DNA of 64,000 bases from Phytopythium helicoides (GCA_024867545.1 JANFNE010000017.1:707001-771000); one strand, 5' to 3'; counted from the first letter of the stretch, positions 8,850 through 19,831 are shown. Numbers and translations: made by a program. Notes: generated by a model not told the origin, from the letters alone.

Positions 8850-10064
8850 ATGTCTGCACCCCACGCCTTCCCGGAGCCCATCAAGCTGGCCCCGCCCGAC
8901 CCGCACCACGACTCGGATGACGCTGCGTCCACGCAGTCCGAATCGTCCGAGTCGGCCTCGCTGCCCAACACGTTCGAGGGGCCAGAGAAGAACCTGGAGA
9001 TCGACTTTGCGCTCGGCGTCGGAAACGACCCGCGCGGATTCCGCGCCGTGGCGCGCGCCGAGCTTGACGAGATGCTTGACGCCGGACAGTGCCAGATCCT
9101 GTCGGTCACCAGCAATGAACACATCGATTCGTACGTGCTGTCCGAGTCCAGCATGTTTGTCTACGCGCACAAGGTGGTCATCAAGACGTGCGGCACCACC
9201 ACGCTGCTCAAGTGCCTGCCCTTCATCAAACGCTACTCGGAGGCGCTCGGCATGCGCATCGAGTGGGTCTCCTACTCGCGCAAGAACTACACCTTCCCCG
9301 AGGAGCAAAAGTACCCCCACACGTCCTTCCAGACCGAGGTTTCGTTCCTCAACGGATTCTTCCCGGATGGATCAGCTCACGTACTTGGCCCGCTCAACCA
9401 CGACCACTGGTACATCTATGTGTGGGACGCAGACGAGCACAAGGGCTTTGGTGCCGACGCACATGGCCACCACTATGCCAGCGGGGTGGAGGAAAAGAGC
9501 GAGAGCACGCTGCACGTGCTCATGCAGGATATGCACCCGAGCGTGGCCAAGCAGTTCTTCAAGTCGAACGACTCGTCCATGACGTCGCGCCGCATGACGA
9601 TCGAGAGCGGCATCCGCGACCTGGTGCCGGGGGCTGTTATTGATGACTTCGCGTTCGACCCGTGTGGCTACTCCATGAACGGCATCCTGTTCGACGCGTA
9701 TTACACGATTCACATCACGCCCGAGAGCCACTGCAGCTACGTGAGCTTCGAGACCAATGCGCGTCTGCGCTCGTACAAGTCGCTGCTCAAGAACGTGATC
9801 CGCTGCTTCCGTCCGGCCAAGTACTCAGTCAGTGTGTACGCGGACCGCGATGCGTTGCTCGCTAACAAGAACAACATCTTCGCCGACGACTTTGTGAAGG
9901 TCGACGACGAGCTTGCCTACAAGCGCCGTGGTGGCCACACGCAGGCCACCTTCGAGGGTGACTACGTGTGCATGATGGCCAACTGGGGCGTTGCTGAGCG
10001 CGCGCCGCCGGCTGGCATCGTCAGCCGCGCGGCCCAGAAGTTCCGCTCGCCCTCGTTCGCGTAA
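8850..10064 (+). CDS. AMD1: S-adenosylmethionine decarboxylase proenzyme
   Basis: The 404-residue protein matches eukaryotic AdoMet decarboxylase. YVLSESSMFV (residues 95-104) is the self-cleavage site: cleavage between Glu99 and Ser100 creates the pyruvoyl cofactor. KTCGTT supplies the catalytic Cys114. SYSRKNYTFP and YPHTSFQTEVSFLNGFFP are further family signatures. The enzyme makes decarboxylated SAM, the aminopropyl donor for spermidine and spermine, in the cytosol. Relative to human AMD1 (cleavage at 67/68) the N-terminus is about 32 residues longer and Ser/Asp-rich. The ATG at 8850 follows a run of AAG codons. The frame stays open upstream, and splicing 8557 to 8800 would join in frame, but the promoter position argues for 8850. 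METE at 60 kb acts in the same methionine/SAM pathway. Confidence 0.95.
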   Translation: MSAPHAFPEPIKLAPPDPHHDSDDAASTQSESSESASLPNTFEGPEKNLEIDFALGVGNDPRGFRAVARAELDEMLDAGQCQILSVTSNEHIDSYVLSESSMFVYAHKVVIKTCGTTTLLKCLPFIKRYSEALGMRIEWVSYSRKNYTFPEEQKYPHTSFQTEVSFLNGFFPDGSAHVLGPLNHDHWYIYVWDADEHKGFGADAHGHHYASGVEEKSESTLHVLMQDMHPSVAKQFFKSNDSSMTSRRMTIESGIRDLVPGAVIDDFAFDPCGYSMNGILFDAYYTIHITPESHCSYVSFETNARLRSYKSLLKNVIRCFRPAKYSVSVYADRDALLANKNNIFADDFVKVDDELAYKRRGGHTQATFEGDYVCMMANWGVAERAPPAGIVSRAAQKFRSPSFA

Positions 10065-10356
10065 TCGCACACTCGCTTTTTCTCTTTTGGTCCGCCAGGA
10101 AGTAGGAAAGAAAGGGTGAACCTGATCTTTCTCGCTGCCTGCACTGCATTGTTCGTCCTCCAGTAGATTGTATCGACTGGCATTCATTCATGCATGAATC
10201 AAAAAAGTTCCTTTCAGGTCGTGCTCGCGCTTCTCTTCTTTGCTTTCCAATATTTTCTTGCCGACCCAACCTATTCCTGTCGAGAGGATTGTGCACATTG
10301 CCAAGGACACCTGCGATTCACAACCGCAGCGCAACCAGAGGCAAATTTGACACAAC

Positions 10357-13300
10357 ATGGAGCCGCCTGGAAGTCTTCGGTTGCCACTGAGTCCGCGAGC
10401 GCCAGCAATCAGAGAGGGCCTCCACGCATCTTCGCCAGTACATGGTGGGGTGAACTCAAACAGCACTGAAACCACGAGGCGACTGGCAAGCCGGTCGCGG
10501 CATTCACCACGTCAGGTGAAGCTCCAACGCGTGGCACCAATACCTGCACCAATGCCATACCACAACTACAGTGCTGACAACTCAAGCTTCCGCAATGACC
10601 TGTTTCGATTCCATCAGGTACTGCGCGACGTCGTAGGCTCATTCAGCATTGACCAATGCAGCTCTCTTGCAATTCAATCCGCTCAAGATCGAGAGTTGCT
10701 CCGAATTCTTACGAGCGACCGCGGAGATGCCGTTTTGCGAGAGATCTTTCGGCAGATGCGACTTAGAACCTCGAGATCATCTTCGAGCATTGCAAACGAC
10801 GACAACATGGGAGCTGCGCTCTGGGATGTGCTGGAGACACTTTTTCGCAACTTACCACTTGTGGTCCCTGAACACGAAGCAAACACCGATGCCAGAGCTT
10901 TCTACAGGTATGTAGACGCTCTGAAGGCACTGCGAGATGTGCTTATCCCCCTCCTTTTCTTTGGGCCGGGACAACAGGCAATAAATGAAAGCTACGATTT
11001 CGATGATGGTCAATTCTCGCTCGATCACAAGTTTAATTCCGGAAGATCCACGATAATTACACCTGGGAAGCAGCAGCTGCAACAACAGAACTCTGGTTCT
11101 GGTAGTAGAGAGCGGGTACCGCTCTTTGAACGATGCCAGCATCTTGAACGAGAGATTGAGAAGCTTCAACGTCGCTTGGCAGTCGCGGGGATCGACGACC
11201 CTATCACTAACGGTCGGCGTGTTCGGGAGGAGGACATTGGTCTATTGCACGAGGCTACCGAGACACTTCTACTCGAGTTTTGGCAGCTTCCACGCGGTGA
11301 GCGGCTAGGATTTTTTAGCCAAATATCTAGCCAACTTGTTGATGACGACGCATCTGCAATTCTCAAAGTCTTTGTCGAGAATAGCTCGGCGCAAAGTTTT
11401 TCGTGCGCGTGGGAAGCGCTGCAGGGATCTCCACAGTTCAAAGATGCGCTAAAACTCGAGCTTGCCGCCCTCAGCGAGAGCCGGCAAGCCTCTTCCGATA
11501 ACTCGACCACGATCGAGGCAGCTGCTACGAGGAATGGGAGCCCGACGAAGTCTCCGGTGTTGAACGAAGGGCATGACGAACGGTCGAGGCGAGTGTCAGT
11601 GCGTACTCCTGGGAGGCGAGGGAGGCCCCGTGGACGAGACAGCCGCTTCATCGACTTGAATGGAATAACGGAAGGATTTGACGAACTTCGCGATCATTCT
11701 GACGAGAGTACAAGTAGTGGCGAAGGAGACGAACAGAACCATCGTGACCATCATGCACTTCACCTCAAGAAGTTGGGAGTCCGTGAGCGAGGGAGAACAC
11801 CTCCTAACGCAAGCGGAGCTTCCCGAAAGCGCAAACAAAAGAGTCATCACACTCATCACCGACATCACGATGATACGATTGAGTTAGATGACGAAGATGA
11901 GGATTTTAGGAGAGGAAGAAAGGCTCCATCTAATCGTATCGAAAGCGGCCTGACTCTTGCACAAAAACTACATCGAGACCTTATCGAGCTCATCAAAGAG
12001 GAGTATTCGCCTGCAGATCGAGAGGCTTTGCATTTCCCTGGGATTTTGGATGCTGGCTGGAAGCTGCTCGAGGTGCTTGAGAATCACCGAGGAGGTAACA
12101 AGAGTGGCTATAACCGACGAAATATCTCGTTGGCACCGGGTGCTACAAGTGAGCAAACGTCTTTTAGCATCAATCACGACAGTGAAGGCGATCAGCGCAA
12201 ACCTTTGACGTTAGAGCAGCAGTTTCTTATGCAATTCGACCAGCTACAAGCAACGCTAGGCTCAATATCCAGCACCAATGTGGAGGAAATGGACGCAATT
12301 GTGATTACGAGCGTATTCCGCAGACTCCCAGCGCTGTCAAAGTTGTTCTCTGTCTTTTCGAACAACATCAGTGAGGCGGCCGGAAGCTCAGCTATATCTG
12401 TTCCTGAAACTCAACAGCACCCCACGACAAGCTCAATTGCTTGTCACAGTCTGAACGGATCTCCACGTCGAGTGTCTGTCATGCCCGGATCGGCCGCAGC
12501 ATCCTCTGTGCCCAGTGAAGCGCAAGATCCTGCGTCAATAGATGCCGATGCGGTGGCTGAGCTATTGGGAAAATTCAGCAAATTTGTGCGTAGTCTTGTG
12601 CCTGTAATTGAGTTGAGTGAAGCAGGCGATGGTTCGAGCTCCAACGCGTTGGCTATCATGAAGTTGGCAGATGAAATGGAAATGATTGATATTCCGCAAG
12701 CTGAAGATCCATCACTATCATCGTCAACAATTGCGGCTGTTGTGTCAGCGACTTCAGCTGCGTCAACAGCTGCAACAGCCGCACGGAGGAGGAGTACAAT
12801 CGAATATCATCGACGGCTTGAAATCATGCGCCGCCTTCGTTCTCTAGTGGTCAGCAACGATTTTGACAATGTCGCCGCGGCGATTACCTTGACGGTAAAT
12901 GATGTTGTTCAAGAACGTGAAGCTCTCATAACTTCAATATCTGATAGCAAGCCACGCTCGAAGCCTCGACCAGTAATCCATGAAGACGAGCAATTTAATG
13001 GAGGAGAGGGCCTAGATGAGGTTATTCGAATGGCAAAATCAGCAAAGACTCGAAGGGCGTCAGACAAGGCTATCGTTGCCAAAAATGCCAAGGACGAAGC
13101 AACGGAAGATGAAGACGAGGAAGAAGAAGAGCTGTCGGGCAGAGGCAATCCTCGCGACATCCCCATTAATATTCGACACGCCAATGCTGCCAAAGGGATC
13201 AAGCTTTTCAGCATTGGCATTTTGCTTCGAGTTATCGATCAGGTACGTGTCTCTCCATCGAAAATTGAACTTCGAAGTAGTTAATTGTCCAAGACTAATG

Positions 13301-15158
13301 CGGCATTACACGTCGTCAGCTCTATCGGGACAACTTCGAATGCACCGTTTCAACATTACAGTACGGTAACAGGCGCATGGACTTTAGCGAGTTCATGTAC
13401 GATTGGCATATCCGCAAGTACGTGACTGAGTAAATGAGATGGTCGTCCGATACGCTAAATGTTCATGGTCCGGGGATAACAGGTACGGTCTTAAGGCTTT
13501 GGCACAGCGGCACCTACTTAAGTTCATCCAGTCTCTGCGGAAATATGAGCGGAAAGCTTTTCAATGTCAACTGTACGTCGCATGTGTTTTCCTTGCTACG
13601 ATAGCTGATCGACCAGGCTCATCAGACCTTCCAATGTAGATGCCTGCGTTTTCTCGGCATTCAAAGTCCCCTTGGCTATCACGAACACAAATTTGTTCTG
13701 GTATGGAGCTGCCTTATGCTCGCAGTGAATACAGCAGTTATTGAGATTCGTCTGCTGACACAGGGACTTCTAGATCGCTGGTCTCTGGGGACCTTCTCGG
13801 GTACAACAAGACATCGCGTAGCGCTTTCCAAGCAGCAATTCAAAATTCGAGTCTCCTATGCCGTTTCAACGGTACAAGAGGCTCTCAATGAGCGATTTGG
13901 TCTATATTTCCGCTCCGCAGAATCTGTTGCACAGAGAATCCGTGCGCTCGTGATCCCCGGGGATGATGAATTCGTGAAAGAGAATGAGCTTCTCGCACTT
14001 GCAGTGGACGAATATGTACAACAAAGAGATCGTATATCACAGGTACTGCAAGCAGTGTACACAGCTGGGGATCTGAATGGCGATGGTAGTCTCGAATTTG
14101 ACGAGTTTGCAGCGGTGTTGGGACACCTTGCTCCTGGTGCAGACGATATGTTTGTGCAGAAAGTGTTTGCAGCGGCGCATGACCACGTCAAGCCACGCCG
14201 AATTTCCTTTGAGCGTTTCATGGACGTCATTTTGCTAGAGCGAATCCTTAACACAGCATCTATTGGGACTGCTAGTAGTGCATCATCAACAACAAACGGG
14301 AGCTCTAGCGGCAAGAACACTTCGACAATGAGCACAAGTGGAAGAGGCTCTGCATCTTCGACTCCAGATGACCGACGGGGTGCAGTTCAGTCGGCATCTG
14401 GGCTTCCAACTGTAGGGGCCTCATCTCTCGAAGAAGAGGAAGCGTATCAGTTTAAGCTTCTGCAGGAAACTTGGTCGAATGACCGAGATACAGTCATGGC
14501 TGTCCTAAAGAACGGCATCCCACACGCGCCTACGGCTGCTTCATTGTCGTTTCGTGTCGCGTTTCTGGATCAGTTGCTTGCTCGACGCGTTGATGCCAAA
14601 ACAGCGTGGCTTTGCCATCGCCATATCATGCGTGAAATTGGACGCTACCAAAATCTGAATGCGGACGAAATAGTAGTTCTAAAGACTAAAGAAGAGCGGT
14701 TCAAGAAGGCTGTGCTTGCCATTCGCAATATGCAGATGCTTGGGGCGCAGTTCTTACAGCTGGCTGCTGCCAAGCGAGTTGGGACAGGACCTACAGAAAC
14801 ATCGCCATCTGAAGAGAATGCAACCGAGACTCAGAGCTATACGAGTGTTGTGGATAAGACACTTGCTGAGGAAGAGCAGTATGTGGATGGAGATGGCCAG
14901 ACACAAGTCATGGCTCTTGAAAACCAGTTACGCCTCCGGTTTGTGGAGCAGGCAGATGAGCGTGCAATCGACGACTACATAAACGCCATGCACCGTTTGC
15001 GCCGATCAAGTGTTTTCGCTTCACCCCCAAAAGCTGAAATGGAGGCTTTATCCACGGTGGACGAGGGTGACAATGATGGAGAATACCAGGACGGTGACCT
15101 TGAACTGGAAGAGGATGGTAACGGCGAGGAAGACGAGGAGCCCGAAGATTCTCTGTAA
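10357..15158 (+). CDS. Large multi-exon EF-hand protein of unknown function
   Basis: Exon 1 is 10357 to about 13242 (some 960 codons). GT-AG introns are supported at 13243-13319 and 13418-13482. A further frame change near 13573-13626 (intron or indel, unresolved) leads into the last exon, to 15158. The N-terminal part is unrecognised, with a short coiled coil (HLEREIEKLQRRLAV), a basic/His-rich linker (HHTHHRHHDD) and acidic runs. Exons 2-3 encode DFSEFMYDWHIRKYGLKALA, a segment of a type I recall from flagellar-associated protist proteins. The last exon has a good EF-hand, GDLNGDGSLEFDEF, a second degenerate one, and an acidic tail. Calcium-responsive scaffolding is plausible but not shown. 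The initiator is uncertain; a second ATG lies at 10552. Confidence 0.65.
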
Positions 15159-15209
15159 CGGCCTTGCACGCGGCTCTTCCAGATTTGAAAACAGAAAGCA
15201 GGTGGAAGC

Positions 15210-16142
15210 ATGTCGGTACGATCCGTGCGATATGGGAATGGTGTGTGGAGGCAAATGGAGGAAGCACGCGTCGACCTTGAGCAGCAAGTAACAAAGTTGA
15301 CCAAGGAACTGGAGAGTAAGGCGCAGCAATTGATTGCCGCGCACTCGGAGAGAGATGCCGCACTGAAAAGGGTGAGCGAGCTCGAGGACACAATCAGTGG
15401 GCACAACCAAGCGTATGCAAGCTTGGAAGAATCACGGCGAGCAGAAACAAACCGAGCCGATTGTTTCTACTCAGAGTTGAAGGATTGTCGATGCAAGTCC
15501 GGCCAGCTAGAATTTGAGTGCAGCAAGCTCAGGGAGGAAGTTGGTGAGCTGATTGAATCGATAGGTTGTCAGTCTAAGGAACTGAACCGATTTGCTCTGG
15601 AGATCGAGGAGGGCGAGAAGGAAATGATGAGGCTTCGCGACATGCTTTATGACTCACAGGAGCAAGTAGAGCTACTTGAGCAGCAGAATGAAAAGCAAAA
15701 GAGATCGCTGCAAGTGCTGGAAGGATCACTGGCTGCCAAGACCCGTCAAATCTCTTACCTCACAAAGGGAAAAGATGAGCTCGCGAGGAAGCTCTCCCAA
15801 ATGCGAAATGGGATCCGGTCGGCGCCAAGTGACCATGATTCAAAAGCTTCCAGTACAGTCAACTCAGCAGATAGATCGATAGGACGGCCGGAGACGTCAA
15901 AATCACAAGTACGTGCCAATCCAGCAGATCCCGCAGCACCTACGACTCCATTCTACGACCGAGCTCTACAGCGCACGCGTGCACTGCTTGCGCAAGAAAA
16001 ACAGCGCTCCACTGAGCTGACAGCTCGCATTCATGAGCTCGAACTGGACCGCCGAGAGCTGCTGGCTCGGTTTCGAGCTGCGGCAGCGGCTCGTCGCCGT
16101 GCTGAGCGGCCAGCAGCTGCGTCGATGGCAGGCTGTGCATAA
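15210..16142 (+). CDS. Coiled-coil protein of unknown function
   Basis: An intact 310-codon frame starts only 51 nt after the EF-hand gene stop. Residues from about 15 to 200 are almost continuous heptad-type coiled coil (for example VTKLTKELESKAQQL and EEGEKEMMRLRDMLYDSQEQ). A Ser/Pro-rich linker follows, then a second coiled coil, ending in an Ala/Arg-rich tail. No signal peptide or membrane segment is present. I do not recognise the family; such proteins are often cytoskeletal or centrosomal. The close spacing raises the possibility that it is a 3' exon of the upstream gene, but the upstream frame ends in an acidic tail with a clean stop and this frame has its own ATG. Confidence 0.6.
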   Translation: MSVRSVRYGNGVWRQMEEARVDLEQQVTKLTKELESKAQQLIAAHSERDAALKRVSELEDTISGHNQAYASLEESRRAETNRADCFYSELKDCRCKSGQLEFECSKLREEVGELIESIGCQSKELNRFALEIEEGEKEMMRLRDMLYDSQEQVELLEQQNEKQKRSLQVLEGSLAAKTRQISYLTKGKDELARKLSQMRNGIRSAPSDHDSKASSTVNSADRSIGRPETSKSQVRANPADPAAPTTPFYDRALQRTRALLAQEKQRSTELTARIHELELDRRELLARFRAAAAARRRAERPAAASMAGCA

Positions 16143-16220
16143 CAAAATAACAAGTCGACGCAGGATCAAAGCTGCATGGAAGAGCTGAATTCTAGAGACG
16201 AGCATGGGTTCGTAGTAAAT

Positions 16221-16957
16221 CTAGAACATGCTGAAGCCCGCACGATCGCCGGCACCGCGCGGCTGCTCGATCTTGTCCTTGTTCTTCTCAATGACGTCGA
16301 AGACCACGGCGTACTGGTCGCGCACGCCCTCAAGCGTTCGCGCTAAGGTTGCAGTACCACTTGACGTCAAGCGCGACGACGTACGCGATGGCGTCCTGCA
16401 GCGCGTCAGGGTCGTTGGCCCACCGTCTCGCTGGTCTTCTCCACGTAGCTGGCGACCGTCTTGTCCTCGGTCTCGGAGCCGGTAGTCTTGGAGCTCGTGG
16501 AGGTCGAGGACTTCTCGCTCGAGTTCTTGGCGTTAAGCTTCTCGACCGCAGCTGCACGCTGCTGGTGGTAGTCCGCCAGTCCGTCGAATGCCTTCTGCCA
16601 CGTGGCCACGCCCTCCTTGACGAGCGTGAACGCGGCCTTCTGCACCTCAACGCCGAAGTTGTTGCCGTCCGCGATCTTGGGCACGCGCAGCGAGATCCAC
16701 AGCTGCAGCTTCTGTAGCACAGCCAGCAGCCGCTCCAGCTCGTCGCTCGCCGCGTCCACGAGCGCCGACACCTCGGCGTTGGCCGCGACGCGCGCCGGAG
16801 CCGCGCGCACCTGCGCCGAGAACTTGGCGGCGACCGCCGACGGCGCACGCTCGGCGCAGCGCTGCGCCACCAGCGCGTGGACTCGCGCCACGTGCGTCGG
16901 CAGTTCGCTCAGCAGCTGCTGCGCCTCGGCGTCCACGGCCTGGCGGAACGCGTCCAT
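16221..16957 (-). CDS. PSME3: Proteasome activator PA28/REG-gamma-like subunit, with two frame breaks
   Basis: Starting MDAFRQAVDAEAQQLLSELP, the protein contains LWISLRVPKIADGNNFGVEVQ, the hallmark of PA28 activators. It continues with a helix ending LADYHQQRAAAVEKL and a Ser/Thr/Lys-rich insert. PA28 heptamers cap the 20S proteasome and stimulate peptide hydrolysis; the gamma type is nuclear. The frame breaks twice. Near 16420 a surplus G in a GGG run separates SETV from ANDPDALQDAIAYVVALD. Near 16343 a surplus A separates WYCNLSA from TLEGVRDQYAVVFDVIEKN. With both allowed, the protein ends at 16221 with the expected C-terminal helix. Single-base sequencing error is the likely cause; a pseudogene cannot be excluded. 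Confidence 0.85.
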
Positions 16958-16983
16958 GCTCGGAGTCGTGAGGAGGCGTGGGC

Positions 16984-16999
16984 GAGTTGCGGAATGACG
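16984..16999 (-). promoter_or_regulatory. Initiator-type core promoter of the PA28 gene
   Basis: On the minus strand GTCATTCCGCAACTCG matches the oomycete initiator TCATTYYNCA, about 40 bp upstream of the PA28 ATG. The FPR half is less perfect (CAACTC rather than CAWTTT). Confidence 0.55.
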
Positions 17000-17125
17000 C
17001 GTCCGGTGCGGCGGATCTTTTGTCGACTTTGAGAGCTGTGGATTTAAGAGTTGATTTATAGCACCTCTTAGTCGACCTAGGCGTCGAAAGAGAATACTTT
17101 ATATTAAATGTTGACTTTGAGCTCT

Positions 17126-18019
17126 TCATATTGTCGACAGGCTGAGCGCCGCAAGCAGCGCGAGCGCTGCCGACTCCACGCGCGTGCTCGCTGCGCTGCT
17201 GGCCGCCGATGCGGACGACGTGGCGGGCGACGCGCTACTGCTACTACTGCTACTGCTGCTGGAGACGCCACCGCTCGAGGTCTCGCCGTTGTCGCTGCCC
17301 GTGTAGGCGGAGCCTACGATCTGCAGGTCGGCGTTGATGAGCAGGTTGGTGCCCAGGTCCTGCTGCAGCTCGTCGACGCTGGGGATGGTCCAGCCCAGCG
17401 AGGCTGTCGATCCAGACGCGGACGTGTACTCGGCCGCGCGAGCCGCGATGGCGGCCGTCACCTGGCTCTCGGTCGGATACGAGGGTGCCGCGAGCGAGAG
17501 CGCCAGGATGGCCTCGGCCGTGCTGAGCACGAACACGTTGGCGACCTGGCACTCGGACGTCTCGACCACGAGCACAGCCTGGAAGTACGTTTGGCAGGCG
17601 GCCGACCCGCTCATGGCGATGAGCTGCGCGAACGTCAGCACGCCGTTGACAGGGAACACGTAGTCGGGGACGCCGCCCGCCGTGCTGCACGTCGACCGCA
17701 GGTACGGGTTGTTGTCCGCTAGCTGCGCCAGCGTGTCCAGCTGCTCCGCCGTGCACACAGTGGCGGTGGACACTGGAGCTTCGGTCTCTGCAGGCGCCAC
17801 GGTCCCCACCTCGGGCTCTGCTGTCGCATTGGCAGTAGGTGCGGCGGTCGTCGCCTCTGGCGTCTCGGTCGGGGCTTCGGTCGGTGCCTCAGTCGTCGGC
17901 GTGGGCGTGGGCGTCGCCGTCTTTGAGGCGTGGGGGCGTGCTGCAGTCACGCTAAGCAGCATCCCCACCGCGATTGACATCACCAGCAGCAGCCTCGCTA
18001 TCCGACTCCGTCGAGCCAT
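17126..18019 (-). CDS. Elicitin-like secreted protein with GPI-anchor-type tail
   Basis: The start is placed at the ATG giving MARRSRIARLLLVMSIAVGM, a signal peptide; the open frame extends upstream without such character. A Pro/Thr/Glu-rich stretch follows, then an elicitin-like domain from VCTAEQLDTLAQL to SECQVANVF, then a Ser run and a hydrophobic C-terminus (ALALLAALSLSTI) typical of GPI-anchored elicitin-like proteins. Elicitins carry and bind sterols, which many oomycetes cannot make, and some are recognised by plants. Canonical elicitins have six Cys in three disulfides. Here four remain, at the places of C1, C2, C4 and C5; the third and sixth, partners of one bond, are both absent. 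The order of domains is also unusual: the Thr/Pro-rich stalk precedes the elicitin domain. The intact frame argues for function. Confidence 0.75.
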   Translation of the reverse strand: MARRSRIARLLLVMSIAVGMLLSVTAARPHASKTATPTPTPTTEAPTEAPTETPEATTAAPTANATAEPEVGTVAPAETEAPVSTATVCTAEQLDTLAQLADNNPYLRSTCSTAGGVPDYVFPVNGVLTFAQLIAMSGSAACQTYFQAVLVVETSECQVANVFVLSTAEAILALSLAAPSYPTESQVTAAIAARAAEYTSASGSTASLGWTIPSVDELQQDLGTNLLINADLQIVGSAYTGSDNGETSSGGVSSSSSSSSSSASPATSSASAASSAASTRVESAALALLAALSLSTI

Positions 18020-18058
18020 GACGCGCGAGCGCTGGGCCGTGCTGTACTGGGCCGAGCG

Positions 18059-18074
18059 CGAGTTGACTAATGCG
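18059..18074 (-). promoter_or_regulatory. Initiator-like sequence upstream of the elicitin-like gene
   Basis: On the minus strand CGCATTAGTCAACTCG resembles the oomycete initiator and shares CAACTCG with the PA28 promoter. It lies about 40-55 bp upstream of the chosen ATG and supports that start. Confidence 0.4.
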
Positions 18075-19373
18075 CTACGCTGATATCCGCGGACAACTAG
18101 AGCGGCCAGAGGCCATACTGGGCGCCAGAGAACGCGGGCCGGTCCGGAGCGGCGTGCGCTCAGGCCGAAATGCCGACGCATCCCGGCGCAAAGCCAGCTC
18201 GCGCTCCTGGGGCGTTCAGTCACGGACCCGCGTCAACTCATACCATGTATCAAGTGATGTCTGGATTTGCGGCGGGGGCCGCCAGGACCGGCCTGCGGGA
18301 TTTGATAGGCTCGCGTTCCGTGATGCGAGGGCCTTGGCGCTCTTGAGATTGGACCGTGGCACCGCCTGGGAACAGAGAAGCCGCCTAGGTCATCTCGACA
18401 GCGGCCGCCTCCTCACGGCACTGTCCGCCCTTGCAGGACAATTCCACTCTCAGCACGACTTGTGCGGCTTCAACGAGTCGTTTGGCTCCTCGAGGCTTCT
18501 GTGTTAGGATGAGATGCTCCGCACCGAGATCGGACGTTCCACTGCTGGCGACGTCCGCCACGTCTCCAAAGCCGTAAGCATTTTGCGCGATCGATGTTTC
18601 TAGTCGAACTTGCACTGACTAGTTTGTCCAGTGTCCTGTCAAACGCGGGCATCACCTTCAACTTCAACAGCTTCAGCGAACCTCATCGTTTAAGGTCCTC
18701 AAACTTTGAGAATTGTACGGTCACATTGGTGATTTGCGAGCCGCGGTGCGTCGAGATGGCGGTGCCTTGCGAAACACATGCATCGTGTAGAGGAGACAAG
18801 AATGGAGACAGCATCCACTTTACCACAAGTCTAGAGTTGCAGGCGTGTTTGTTTTTGCTTCTGTACAAGTGTTACATTTTCGTCGCTAAGACACAATACG
18901 AACATACAGGAAGGAGCACAAACTACTACAACATACAATACTTGCAAGCTGGTCGACTGCCAGGCCGCAGAGGAAGATGCTCGAGCAGCTCGATTGGATC
19001 GGCTCGATCATCTCGATCAGCGCCACCGCGGGCTGACAGTGGACACCATTGTGGCGATCATGGGGACCATGGGGACACAAGTCCGTACCGATGGCTTCGA
19101 CTTGACGGTGGCGGTGGCTGCGATGGCAGTAATAGCAGTAGTAGCGGAAACAACAGAAGGAGTTCAGCAGCAGAAGCAGCAGTCTCGGAAGCTAAGTCTT
19201 CACGCTGGTGACCTAGGGAGTCGAAGCGCGAGTCTCATTTGTGGGTGATGGTTACAGCAACCGGTCCTTGCCAGGCAATCAGCGATCACCTACAGCCTTC
19301 TTAGTAGCACTAGTAGTCAACAAAAAGACTGTTCATGCTCTCATTGAAAGACTTCGGTGAGCACACCTCCTGT
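18075..19373. other. Intergenic, 1.3 kb, no supported gene
   Basis: This lies between the elicitin-like gene and the satellite and tandem array. A plus-strand frame (18594-19211) has a Gly/Ser/Asp-rich low-complexity end from triplet-like DNA (around 19100-19180) but no recognisable domain and no persuasive start. I treat it as non-coding. Confidence 0.4.
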
Positions 19374-19573
19374 AACAAAAAACAAAAAACAAAAAAACAA
19401 AAAACAAAAAACAAAAAAACAAAAAAAAACAAAAACAAAAACAAAAACAAAAAACAAAAAACAAAAAACAAAAAACAAAAAACAAAAAACAAAAAACAAA
19501 AAACAAAAAACAAAAAACAAAAAACAAAAAACAAAAAACAAAAAACAAAAAACAAAAAACAAAAAACAAAAAA
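19374..19573 (+). repeat. Seven-base satellite (AAAAAAC)n
   Basis: About 200 bp of near-perfect 7-bp units, with several shorter 6-bp (AAAAAC) units and a few A-run slippages in the first 80 bp. It abuts the left edge of the tandem gene array. Because 7 is not a multiple of 3, all frames cycle and stay open, which creates spurious Lys/Asn/Gln frames on the plus strand and Phe/Val/Cys/Leu frames on the minus strand. Confidence 0.95.
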
Positions 19574-19831
19574 TACGCATGCGCATTGGATGAACCAATT
19601 GGCACCCCTTGGACTTCAGTAGTAGTCACCCCAAACACTGCAGACCACGCACACGCCAACGCCAATACCATGCAACCCAACACTGCACGCGTCACTTTCA
19701 ACGTTCGATTCGCTCATTCAATAGGACAAAGCCATAACTCACAACACGCAACATCTATCACACAACCACGCACGACAAAAAACAAAGAAACGAGACTCAA
19801 CACCGCAACCTCCAACCACGGCGAAACATAA

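Noticed and set aside
19310..19701. Open frames rich in Phe/Val/Cys/Leu (minus) or Lys/Asn/Gln (plus)
   Set aside because: They are produced by the 7-bp satellite, which keeps all frames open; no domain or start context supports translation.
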